A stretch of 7,120 nt of DNA from positions 1 through 7,120 of the forward strand of contig JALWJV010000394.1 in NCBI GenBank assembly GCA_026996955.1, read 5' to 3'. Shown here in pieces: positions 1 to 4,558 of this stretch. The translations under genes were made by a program, and so were the position numbers. How positions within the stretch are numbered: the stretch's first letter is position 1; the number at the start of each line of letters is the position of its first letter. The notes under the pieces were generated by a model. It had not been told where the DNA came from. It saw only the letters and a program-made list of their open reading frames with translations, and searched no databases. This DNA comes from Deltaproteobacteria bacterium (lineage in GTDB: Bacteria > Desulfobacterota > Dissulfuribacteria > Dissulfuribacterales > QOAL01).

Positions 1-98
1 TTGAGGATGCTTAACTTTTAATTAGGTACTTCCAGAAATCCTGGTCACGGGCTGTGTCTGGTTCGTGGTTTAGAAAATATGTTATTCATCTCATATCC

Positions 99-167
99 GT
101 TCAGCCGGGAAGTTAACCTTGGTTTGGCTACCTGAACAACCCATAGGGCAAGGTGGTTTTTTATGGG
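99..167 (+). promoter_or_regulatory. possible structured leader over the response-regulator start
   Basis: Two short inverted repeats involve the translation start of the receiver-domain gene. CCCATA at 140-145 is complementary to TATGGG at 162-167, which contains the ATG. ACCTTG at 116-121 is complementary to CAAGGT at 149-154, which contains the Shine-Dalgarno (AAGGTGG, 150-156). The two pairings cross each other, so they would be alternatives or a pseudoknot. A third stem, GTTCAG (99-104) with CTGAAC (132-137), lies upstream. Each stem is only 6 bp and could be chance. No known riboswitch core was recognised. The rest of 1-162 holds no gene that I can see. Confidence 0.2.
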
Positions 168-570
168 CAAAAGAGTGCGTAAAGTGCTGGTTATAGATGA
201 TGAAATTTTTCTGCTCAACATGGTACACGATATGCTGGATGTGATGGGGTATGGGTGTGATGGCGCTACTGTGGGTGAAGACGGAGTGGAAAAGTATAAA
301 AATGCAATGGATAGCGGTGAGCTTTACTGTGCAGTGATTGTGGACCTTACGCTTTCGAATGGAATGAGTGGCACAGAGGTGGCTGCAAAGATAAAGGAAA
401 TCGATACTGATGCCTCACTCATAGTTTCCAGTGGATTTGCAGATGAAGACGTCATGGCCAAGTATGAAAAATTCGGTTTTTCAGCCGCATTACCCAAGCC
501 ATATACCATGGACGCCCTTAAAGAGGTTGTTGATAGTATATGTGGGCGCGCTGTATCTTGTGCCAGTTAA
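163..570 (+). CDS. single-domain response regulator (CheY-like receiver)
   Basis: This 135-residue protein is a receiver (REC) domain with no output domain. It would accept a phosphoryl group from a histidine kinase and pass the signal on by protein contact in the cytoplasm. The expected active-site residues are present: the acidic pair D12/D13 after the first strand (VLVIDD), the phosphoacceptor D61 (VIVDLT), the hydroxyl residue S90 in VSSGF, and the conserved lysine K112 in the LPKPY motif. The wording around D61 and the GFSAALPKPY stretch are typical of receivers found at the C-terminus of PAS-containing hybrid kinases in deltaproteobacteria, so it may work in such a phosphorelay. No kinase is encoded in this window, so its partner is unknown. 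The start ATG has a good Shine-Dalgarno (AAGGTGG) six bases upstream. The gene ends 62 bp before a tRNA gene and seems functionally unrelated to it. The family assignment is firm; the output is unknown. Confidence 0.93.
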   Translation: MGKRVRKVLVIDDEIFLLNMVHDMLDVMGYGCDGATVGEDGVEKYKNAMDSGELYCAVIVDLTLSNGMSGTEVAAKIKEIDTDASLIVSSGFADEDVMAKYEKFGFSAALPKPYTMDALKEVVDSICGRAVSCAS

Positions 571-587
571 AAACTGCTAAAACTCTC

Positions 588-616
588 TTGAATCCGTAAC
601 TTCACTGTGTTAAATA
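588..616 (+). promoter_or_regulatory. candidate sigma70-type promoter for tRNA-Pro
   Basis: TTGAAT (588-593) resembles a -35 box and TTAAAT (610-615) a -10 box, each matching 4 of 6 consensus bases, with a 16-bp spacer. Transcription would start just before the tRNA 5' end at 633. The position is sensible but the match is modest. Confidence 0.35.
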
Positions 617-632
617 GATGCTCACCTTTTGT

Positions 633-709
633 CGGGGCGTAGCGCAGTCTGGCAGCGCATCTGCTTTGGGAGCAGAGGGCCGGGGGTTCAAATCCCTCCG
701 CCCCGACCA
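633..709 (+). tRNA. tRNA-Pro, anticodon TGG (UGG)
   Basis: A full 77-nt cloverleaf can be drawn. The acceptor stem CGGGGCG (633-639) pairs perfectly with CGCCCCG (699-705). The D stem is GCGC/GCGC (642-645 and 655-658) with the GG pair in the loop. The anticodon stem is TCTGC/GCAGA (660-664 and 672-676), and the loop TTTGGGA carries TGG at 667-669. The T stem is GGGGG/CCCTC around TTCAAAT (687-693), with one G.U pair. The discriminator is A706 and the CCA end is encoded (707-709). The C1-G72 first pair is typical of bacterial proline tRNAs. The UGG anticodon can read all CCN proline codons after U34 modification. A T-rich tract (TTTCTTTTTTC) follows immediately and may help terminate transcription. 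Confidence 0.97.
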
Positions 710-731
710 TTTCTTTTTTCACCCCCTCTTT

Positions 732-2051
732 TTATATTCCATCAAAATTTGCCCTGTGGGTTGCTCCGCAATATAATTTTCTCTCCTGCAGATTCATAAA
801 CCAGGATGCCATGCTGGATTTGCTCTTCGGCGCAGGCAGCCTGGCAATCATGTTCGGCCACGAATAAAATTCCCGATACAGACGCAGGACATTTTCTTCA
901 AGTTCCCTAGGTGAATAGTTGGCAGGATATATTTCTGCAATGATTCCAGGCCAGCGTCCCATGTTGTACGGGTCTATGAGCCTTCCTTCCGCCAGGTACT
1001 GATCATAAATTGCTGTGCCCTTATGCGGGGAGAATACGTTGAAGAACGCTACATGCACTTTGTTTCTGAGCAGAAAATCCAGTGTTATGTCAAAATCCTC
1101 CAACGTGTCGGTGTCCCAGCCAAAGATGAGGTTGAAGGAGAAGCTTACATCAAGCCTGTTAAGGATAGCAGCCACTTCAGCAATCCTGTCAGCAGGGGTG
1201 GTCTTCTTGTTCATGTCTTTAAGGGTGGCAGCGCTTATGCTCTCTACCCCCATGTTGATATGAAGCAGCCCGCTTCGCCTTGCAAGGCTCATAAGCTCGG
1301 CATCAAGACAGCGATGGACGTTCCACAGGGTTGACCACCTTATTTTAAGCGGGATAAGCGCCTCCATCAGCTCCATGGTCCGGGAGCGTTTGCCCACAAA
1401 GGTGCTGTCTGCAAAGAATATCTGTTTGCAGCCTGTTGCCTTTATCTCCTCCACCACCTCCTCAACTGGCCGCATGCGGTATTTTTCTCCCAGGTGAAAG
1501 CGTTCAGCACAGAAATGGCACCTGTAGGGACAGCCCCGTGTTGTCTGGACAGCATAGGTGGGAATCCTTGAGATTGTGGACTTGTCCAGCAGGTCATAGC
1601 GCGGGAAAGGCAGGTTTTTCAAATTGTGGTAGCGGGAAGACCTGTATCTTTTTTTAAGCCTTCCTGCAGCAGCATCCCGGACGATCTCAGGAACTATGTC
1701 TTCGCCCTCGCCAATGGCTATTGCGTCTGCATGGCGAAGCGCTTCATCACCGTAAAATGTGCAATGTGGCCCCCCTATAACCACAGGGATTCCGCGTTGC
1801 CTGTATTGGGCAGCTATGTCGTATACCCTGAAGGATGTGAGTATTGTGGATGTTATCAGAACAAGGTCATAATCTTTTGAAAAGTCAAGCTGCTGCGTCT
1901 GTTCATCTGTAAGGGTGATTTTTGCCTCCCTGGGACACAGGGCTGCAAGATAGGGCAGGGTCAGGGGGACAAGGGCCCGTCTGGAGGATTTATAGAGTCT
2001 TCGGTCAAAATGTCCTGCAAAGTGGGTTGGCTGAATAATGTGAATATGCAT
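732..2051 (-). CDS. B12-binding-domain radical SAM protein, substrate unknown
   Basis: The 439-residue protein has the two-part layout of cobalamin-dependent radical SAM enzymes. The N-terminal roughly 125 residues form a Rossmann-like B12-binding domain, with strands DLVLIT (62-67) and VVIGGPH (90-96), then GEGE at 114-117. The characteristic linker LPFPRYDLL (147-155) follows. The radical SAM core carries the 4Fe-4S motif CxxxCxxC at C174, C178 and C181, preceded by TTRGCP; GVES (268-271) lies later in the barrel. Such enzymes cleave S-adenosylmethionine, and many are class B methylases or ring-forming enzymes; BchE and the hopanoid methylases share this layout. The classical DxHxxG cobalamin motif is not visible, which is usual in this superfamily, so base-off B12 binding is inferred from the fold only. 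The ATG start is supported by GGCAAGG (minus strand, 2065-2059) seven bases upstream. The gene stands alone, converging on the tRNA gene, with no pathway neighbours to suggest a substrate. The class is certain; the function is not. Confidence 0.9.
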   Translation of the reverse strand: MHIHIIQPTHFAGHFDRRLYKSSRRALVPLTLPYLAALCPREAKITLTDEQTQQLDFSKDYDLVLITSTILTSFRVYDIAAQYRQRGIPVVIGGPHCTFYGDEALRHADAIAIGEGEDIVPEIVRDAAAGRLKKRYRSSRYHNLKNLPFPRYDLLDKSTISRIPTYAVQTTRGCPYRCHFCAERFHLGEKYRMRPVEEVVEEIKATGCKQIFFADSTFVGKRSRTMELMEALIPLKIRWSTLWNVHRCLDAELMSLARRSGLLHINMGVESISAATLKDMNKKTTPADRIAEVAAILNRLDVSFSFNLIFGWDTDTLEDFDITLDFLLRNKVHVAFFNVFSPHKGTAIYDQYLAEGRLIDPYNMGRWPGIIAEIYPANYSPRELEENVLRLYREFYSWPNMIARLPAPKSKSSMASWFMNLQERKLYCGATHRANFDGI

Positions 2052-2119
2052 AAAAAAACCTTGCCTAATAATTAAGATAGTATTATTCTTATTTAAGTGT
2101 ATATAAATTGTTTTTGTAC

Positions 2120-2333
2120 CTATTCAGCGTAGTAAATGGTCTTGTTTTGGAGTGACTCTGAAGAATTTCGTAGTTTTTCTTGGTGAAGCGGAGCCATAAA
2201 ATCGCGTCTGTCTGAGCGAGGGACCAGCGAGTATCGCTATTTTGGCGGAGCAAGCCTTAGAAAAACAAGAAATTATTCACCGGAACGGAAAAACAGGACC
2301 ATTTATGAACCATACTGTTAATACGCTGAACAG
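2120..2333. repeat. long imperfect palindromic element (MITE-like)
   Basis: Nested complementary arms span about 214 bp. The outer arms CTATTCAGCGTA (2120-2131) and TACGCTGAACAG (2322-2333) match at 11 of 12 positions. The next arms, 2132-2148 and 2290-2306, form 17 ungapped pairs, two of them G.U (the core is AAATGGTCTTGTTTT against AAAACAGGACCATTT). Inner arms 2159-2180 and 2259-2279 pair GTTTTTCT with AGAAAAAC and AATTTC with GAAATT, with a bulge and mismatches. The centre carries AGCGA-GTA-TCGCT (2226-2238). The right side has about 15 extra bases between the first two arms. There is no transposase and no clear target-site duplication. This could be a non-autonomous transposon remnant or a dispersed extragenic palindrome. 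Transcribed, it would fold into one long hairpin. Confidence 0.65.
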
Positions 2334-2344
2334 TTCTTTTTTTT
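2314..2344 (+). promoter_or_regulatory. inverted repeat plus T-tract before cytochrome gene
   Basis: ACTGTT (2314-2319) and AACAGT (2329-2334) are perfect inverted repeats nine bases apart. They are followed by TC and then eight Ts (2337-2344). The arrangement has the shape of an intrinsic terminator or attenuator, but the 6-bp stem has only two G-C pairs and would be weak alone. The repeat is also operator-like (21 bp, two-fold symmetric) and sits 33 bp before the cytochrome ATG. The right half overlaps the outer arm of the larger palindrome, so the two structures compete. Confidence 0.35.
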
Positions 2345-2367
2345 AATTTAAAGAGAGGTTTTTAGCA

Positions 2368-2694
2368 ATGAAAAGAGTTGTACAAGCACTGTTGGTTATT
2401 GGAGTGGTTGGGGTTTCGGCCATGGTTTTTGCGTCTGCCGGTCCTGAGACCGTAAATTTGAAAGAAAAGTTCAATGTCCAGGGAAACAAGGCAGCAGTTA
2501 TCTTCCCTCACCATAAACACCAGGAAAAACTCGCCTGTACCAAGTGTCACCCCACAGATGCAGGTGGTCCCCTAAAGGTTGAGATTAAAAAGACCAAGGG
2601 GTTTGGCAATGATTTTCATAAGCATTTCTGCTGGCCATGCCATGTTGAGATGAAGGTACCCAAGGGTAAGAGCTGCGGAACCTGTCACAAGTAA
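2368..2694 (+). CDS. tri-haem cytochrome c7 (class III c3 family), periplasmic
   Basis: This 108-residue precursor begins with a signal peptide: a positively charged MKR, a hydrophobic core of about 18 residues, and a cleavage site near A22-S-A24. The mature part of about 84 residues contains three CxxCH haem-attachment sites: C57-C60-H61, C88-C91-H92 and C103-C106-H107. Additional histidines at 48, 49, 51, 84 and 86 provide the three distal ligands. The HHKH cluster (48-51) before the first haem gives the HxxH spacing of class III cytochromes. Three haems and this size fit the c7 type, in which haem II of tetrahaem c3 is missing. Such proteins shuttle electrons in the periplasm between hydrogenases or formate dehydrogenases and membrane or extracellular acceptors. 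The ATG follows a purine-rich Shine-Dalgarno (AAAGAGAGG, 2350-2358). The gene is 62 bp upstream of the rubredoxin and possibly co-transcribed with it, although the two products would work in different compartments. Confidence 0.93.
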   Translation: MKRVVQALLVIGVVGVSAMVFASAGPETVNLKEKFNVQGNKAAVIFPHHKHQEKLACTKCHPTDAGGPLKVEIKKTKGFGNDFHKHFCWPCHVEMKVPKGKSCGTCHK

Positions 2695-2743
2695 AGTTTT
2701 AATAAATATATGCTATCTGCAAGAGCCGGATGGCAATCATTAC

Positions 2744-2750
2744 AAGGAGG
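2744..2750 (+). promoter_or_regulatory. Shine-Dalgarno that sets the rubredoxin start
   Basis: AAGGAGG lies six bases before the ATG at 2757 and is a near-perfect ribosome binding site. It rules against the in-frame ATG at 2730, which would place this site inside the coding region. Confidence 0.85.
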
Positions 2751-2756
2751 CAAATT

Positions 2757-2924
2757 ATGTCTGACATGCAAGCCTATGAATGTCCATGTGGTTATATCTA
2801 TGATCCAAAAGAGGGTGATATAGATAACGGTATAGAACCTGGTACTCCATTTAAGGACCTGCCGGATGACTGGGTATGCCCCAAGTGCGGTGCTGAGAAA
2901 GACGCCTTTTACCCGGCAGACTAA
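2757..2924 (+). CDS. rubredoxin with a CxC first knuckle
   Basis: This 55-residue protein has the standard rubredoxin framework: YDPKEGD, NGIEPGTPF, LPDDWVCPKCG and a short acidic tail. Rubredoxins bind one iron through four cysteines and carry single electrons in the cytoplasm, for example to rubredoxin:oxygen oxidoreductase, rubrerythrin or superoxide reductase in anaerobes. The second metal knuckle (CPKCG) is normal. The first reads Y-E-C-P-C-G, one residue shorter than the usual CxxCG. The flanking Y and GYIYDP align with the family, so a single-codon deletion inside the knuckle is seen rather than a frameshift. The start at 2757 was chosen for its strong ribosome binding site. The gene follows the tri-haem cytochrome and is ended by a strong hairpin. 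No partner oxidoreductase is in the window. The identification is firm; metal binding by the shortened knuckle is inferred. Confidence 0.95.
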   Translation: MSDMQAYECPCGYIYDPKEGDIDNGIEPGTPFKDLPDDWVCPKCGAEKDAFYPAD

Positions 2925-2937
2925 TCACGCAGAGTTT

Positions 2938-2970
2938 CCAGGCCTTCTGGTTTATTTCCAGGAGGCCTGG
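2938..2970. terminator. hairpin between convergent rubredoxin and fabZ
   Basis: CCAGGCCTTCTGG (2938-2950) pairs with CCAGGAGGCCTGG (2958-2970) across a 7-base loop (TTTATTT), giving 13 pairs with one T/G wobble. The following bases (GGAGTTGATTTT) give only a poor U-tract on the plus strand, and the minus strand has a short A/U-poor exit as well. Its position between two converging transcription units suggests a two-way transcription stop or mRNA 3'-end stabiliser. Confidence 0.7.
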
Positions 2971-3021
2971 GGAGTTGATTTTAAGTGAACTCTTGCCTCA
3001 AACGGAAAGAGACCCTTTGAG

Positions 3022-3471
3022 TCACGATTTGGGTGCAGCAGCCGCTGTGAGAATTGCCTGGGCTGCAACCTGACCGTCAACAAAGGCCTTACCCTCCATC
3101 TTCCATATCTGGCGCTTGCGTTTCAGGTGTACAAGATGCATTTCAAGCCTGTCCCCGGGAACAACCTGGCGTCTGAACTTTACATTATCCATTCCTGCAA
3201 AAACCATTAACTGGTCTTTCAGCTCGTCCTCCGCTGTCCCTACGGCAAAGAGTATCCCTATCTGAGCCATTGCTTCAAGTATCAGCACGCCTGGCATGAT
3301 TGGCTCATCAGGAAAATGTCCCTGGAAAAAGGGTTCATTGATGGATACGTTTTTGTATCCCTTTATGTATTCACCAGGTTTGAGTTCGGTCACCCTGTCC
3401 ACAAGGAGAAAGGGATACCTGTGCGGCAGTATGCTCTTTATTTTTTCTATGCCATAACCATTCTCTGACAT
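3022..3471 (-). CDS. fabZ: (3R)-hydroxyacyl-ACP dehydratase FabZ
   Basis: FabZ removes water from (3R)-hydroxyacyl-ACP to give trans-2-enoyl-ACP in fatty-acid elongation in the cytoplasm. The 149 residues match the family's usual length and show a single hot-dog fold. Diagnostic motifs are LPHRYPFLLVDR (15-26), the catalytic histidine H52 in FQGHFPDEPIMPG, and the catalytic glutamate E66 in LILEAMAQ. The ATG is preceded by GGGG about ten bases upstream, and lpxD ends 52 bp before it with no terminator between, so the two are probably one transcript. In most Gram-negative bacteria fabZ sits between lpxD and lpxA, linking membrane fatty-acid and lipid A synthesis through the shared hydroxyacyl-ACP pool. 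Here it is the last gene of the operon, followed by a hairpin and the convergent rubredoxin. Confidence 0.97.
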   Translation of the reverse strand: MSENGYGIEKIKSILPHRYPFLLVDRVTELKPGEYIKGYKNVSINEPFFQGHFPDEPIMPGVLILEAMAQIGILFAVGTAEDELKDQLMVFAGMDNVKFRRQVVPGDRLEMHLVHLKRKRQIWKMEGKAFVDGQVAAQAILTAAAAPKS

Positions 3472-3523
3472 TTTATTGATTCCCCTTTGGAGTTTTTTAT
3501 GATGACAGCTTTTTCACCACAGG

Positions 3524-4558
3524 CTACGCCTGGGTTGAGCGTTCCATGAGTTTTTGTATTGCCTTTTTGACAGACCGGAATTCCTTTGCAATATCAGGCA
3601 GACGCCTGAAGATGGTAACTGCCCGAAGCCATGTGGCGTGGGGGATGGCAGGGATGCCTGAGACCTGGCTTCCTGGTTCAAGGCTGTGTGAAACACCTGA
3701 TTTTGCCCCTACCATTGAGCCATCACCAATTTCAATATGCCCAACCACACCCACCTGACCGGCAAGGACCACACCGTTTCCAACCTTTGTGCTCCCGGAA
3801 ATTCCCACTTGGCTTACAATAATGGAGGAGTGCCCCACTTCCACATTGTGGGCAATCATCACCAGGTTGTCGATCTTGGTTCCACTCTTTAGTCTGGTTT
3901 CCCCCAGTGCAGCACGGTCTATGGTGGAATTTGCACCTATCTCAACATCATCTTCAATGACCACCGTGCCGGTATGGACGATTTTTTCATGCCGGTTACC
4001 GTTTCTGGCATATCCAAATCCATCTGCACCAATAACGCACCCTGCATGTATCCGTACATTACTGCCAATGGAGCAGTTGTCATATACCACCACATTGGGA
4101 AACAGGGTGGTCCCTTCCCCTATCCTGACATTTTTGCCTAGGACCACACCTGGATGGATGGTAACACCTTTGTCGATGGTGCAGCCTGACCCGATAACAG
4201 CACCGGGCATAATGGTAACATCCTGTGATATGCTGCTCTCTCCCACTATGGCTTCATGGCTGATACCCGCGGGTTCAAACCCTCCGGCACTGAATCTCTG
4301 GGAGGCAAGGGCGTAGCCAAGGTACGGATCCTTGACCCTTATTGACGGCCTGTCAAAATCTTCCGGCCAGATTTCAGGCAGGATGAATGCCGATGCCCTG
4401 CTGTTACGAACATCATCTATGTATTTGAGGTTAACAGCAAAGCTTAACTGTCCGTTTTCTGCCTCTTTAAGTGACTGCAGGCCGGAAAGTTCCATGTCTG
4501 CAGGACCTTCAAGCTGTCCGTTTATAATGTTTGCCAGTTCTCCCAGTGTTACCTTCAT
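3524..4558 (-). CDS. lpxD: UDP-3-O-acylglucosamine N-acyltransferase LpxD
   Basis: LpxD transfers a 3-hydroxyacyl chain from ACP to the 2-amino group of UDP-3-O-acylglucosamine, the third step of lipid A synthesis in the cytoplasm. The 344 residues match the usual length. The N-terminal roughly 100 residues form the uridine-binding domain, with LSFAVNLKYID at 38-48. A left-handed beta-helix of hexapeptide repeats follows from about 101 to 290, with GADGFGYA at 177-184. The C-terminal helical tail (about 308-340) would bind ACP. The catalytic histidine is H237 in MIAHNVEVGH, equivalent to H239 of E. coli LpxD. The start codon overlaps the bamA stop as TGATG, which implies translational coupling. 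The local upstream Shine-Dalgarno is weak, consistent with that. fabZ follows 52 bp downstream. Confidence 0.97.
   Translation of the reverse strand: MKVTLGELANIINGQLEGPADMELSGLQSLKEAENGQLSFAVNLKYIDDVRNSRASAFILPEIWPEDFDRPSIRVKDPYLGYALASQRFSAGGFEPAGISHEAIVGESSISQDVTIMPGAVIGSGCTIDKGVTIHPGVVLGKNVRIGEGTTLFPNVVVYDNCSIGSNVRIHAGCVIGADGFGYARNGNRHEKIVHTGTVVIEDDVEIGANSTIDRAALGETRLKSGTKIDNLVMIAHNVEVGHSSIIVSQVGISGSTKVGNGVVLAGQVGVVGHIEIGDGSMVGAKSGVSHSLEPGSQVSGIPAIPHATWLRAVTIFRRLPDIAKEFRSVKKAIQKLMERSTQA

Larger units (their letters stand above)
2052..2367. other. 316-bp intergenic region between divergent genes
   Basis: This gap separates the leftward radical SAM gene from the rightward cytochrome gene, so it must hold promoters for both. 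The left portion (about 2066-2118) is very AT-rich and offers several weak -10-like hexamers on both strands, none convincing enough to call. The remainder is taken up by the long palindrome and the repeat plus T-tract listed separately. No open reading frame of credible composition is present. Confidence 0.8.

Noticed and set aside
1..162. Cyclic-di-GMP or other riboswitch upstream of the response regulator
   Set aside because: AGGGCAAGG superficially recalls part of the GEMM aptamer, but the rest of the conserved core and its two helices are not present.
562..574. CAGT-TAAAA-ACTG hairpin as terminator of the response-regulator gene
   Set aside because: A 4-bp stem without a T-tract is too weak to call.
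2362..2550. Small minus-strand open frame over the cytochrome gene
   Set aside because: It is antisense to a clear tri-haem cytochrome with signal peptide and has no ribosome binding site or recognisable motif.
2730..2756. Longer rubredoxin start at ATG 2730
   Set aside because: It adds nine residues (MAIITRRQI) not expected in rubredoxins, and the strong AAGGAGG at 2744-2750 would then be inside the gene. The ATG at 2757 is better.
4268..4287. tRNA T-arm-like sequence (GGGTTCAAACCC) possibly a tRNA fragment or att site
   Set aside because: No acceptor, D or anticodon arms surround it, and it is in-frame coding sequence of a normal LpxD.
3789..4316. Open frame of 175 codons on the plus strand
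   Set aside because: It is a mirror of the lpxD beta-helix coding sequence. Its proline/serine/threonine-rich composition is what the reverse complement of glycine- and valine-rich hexapeptide repeats gives.
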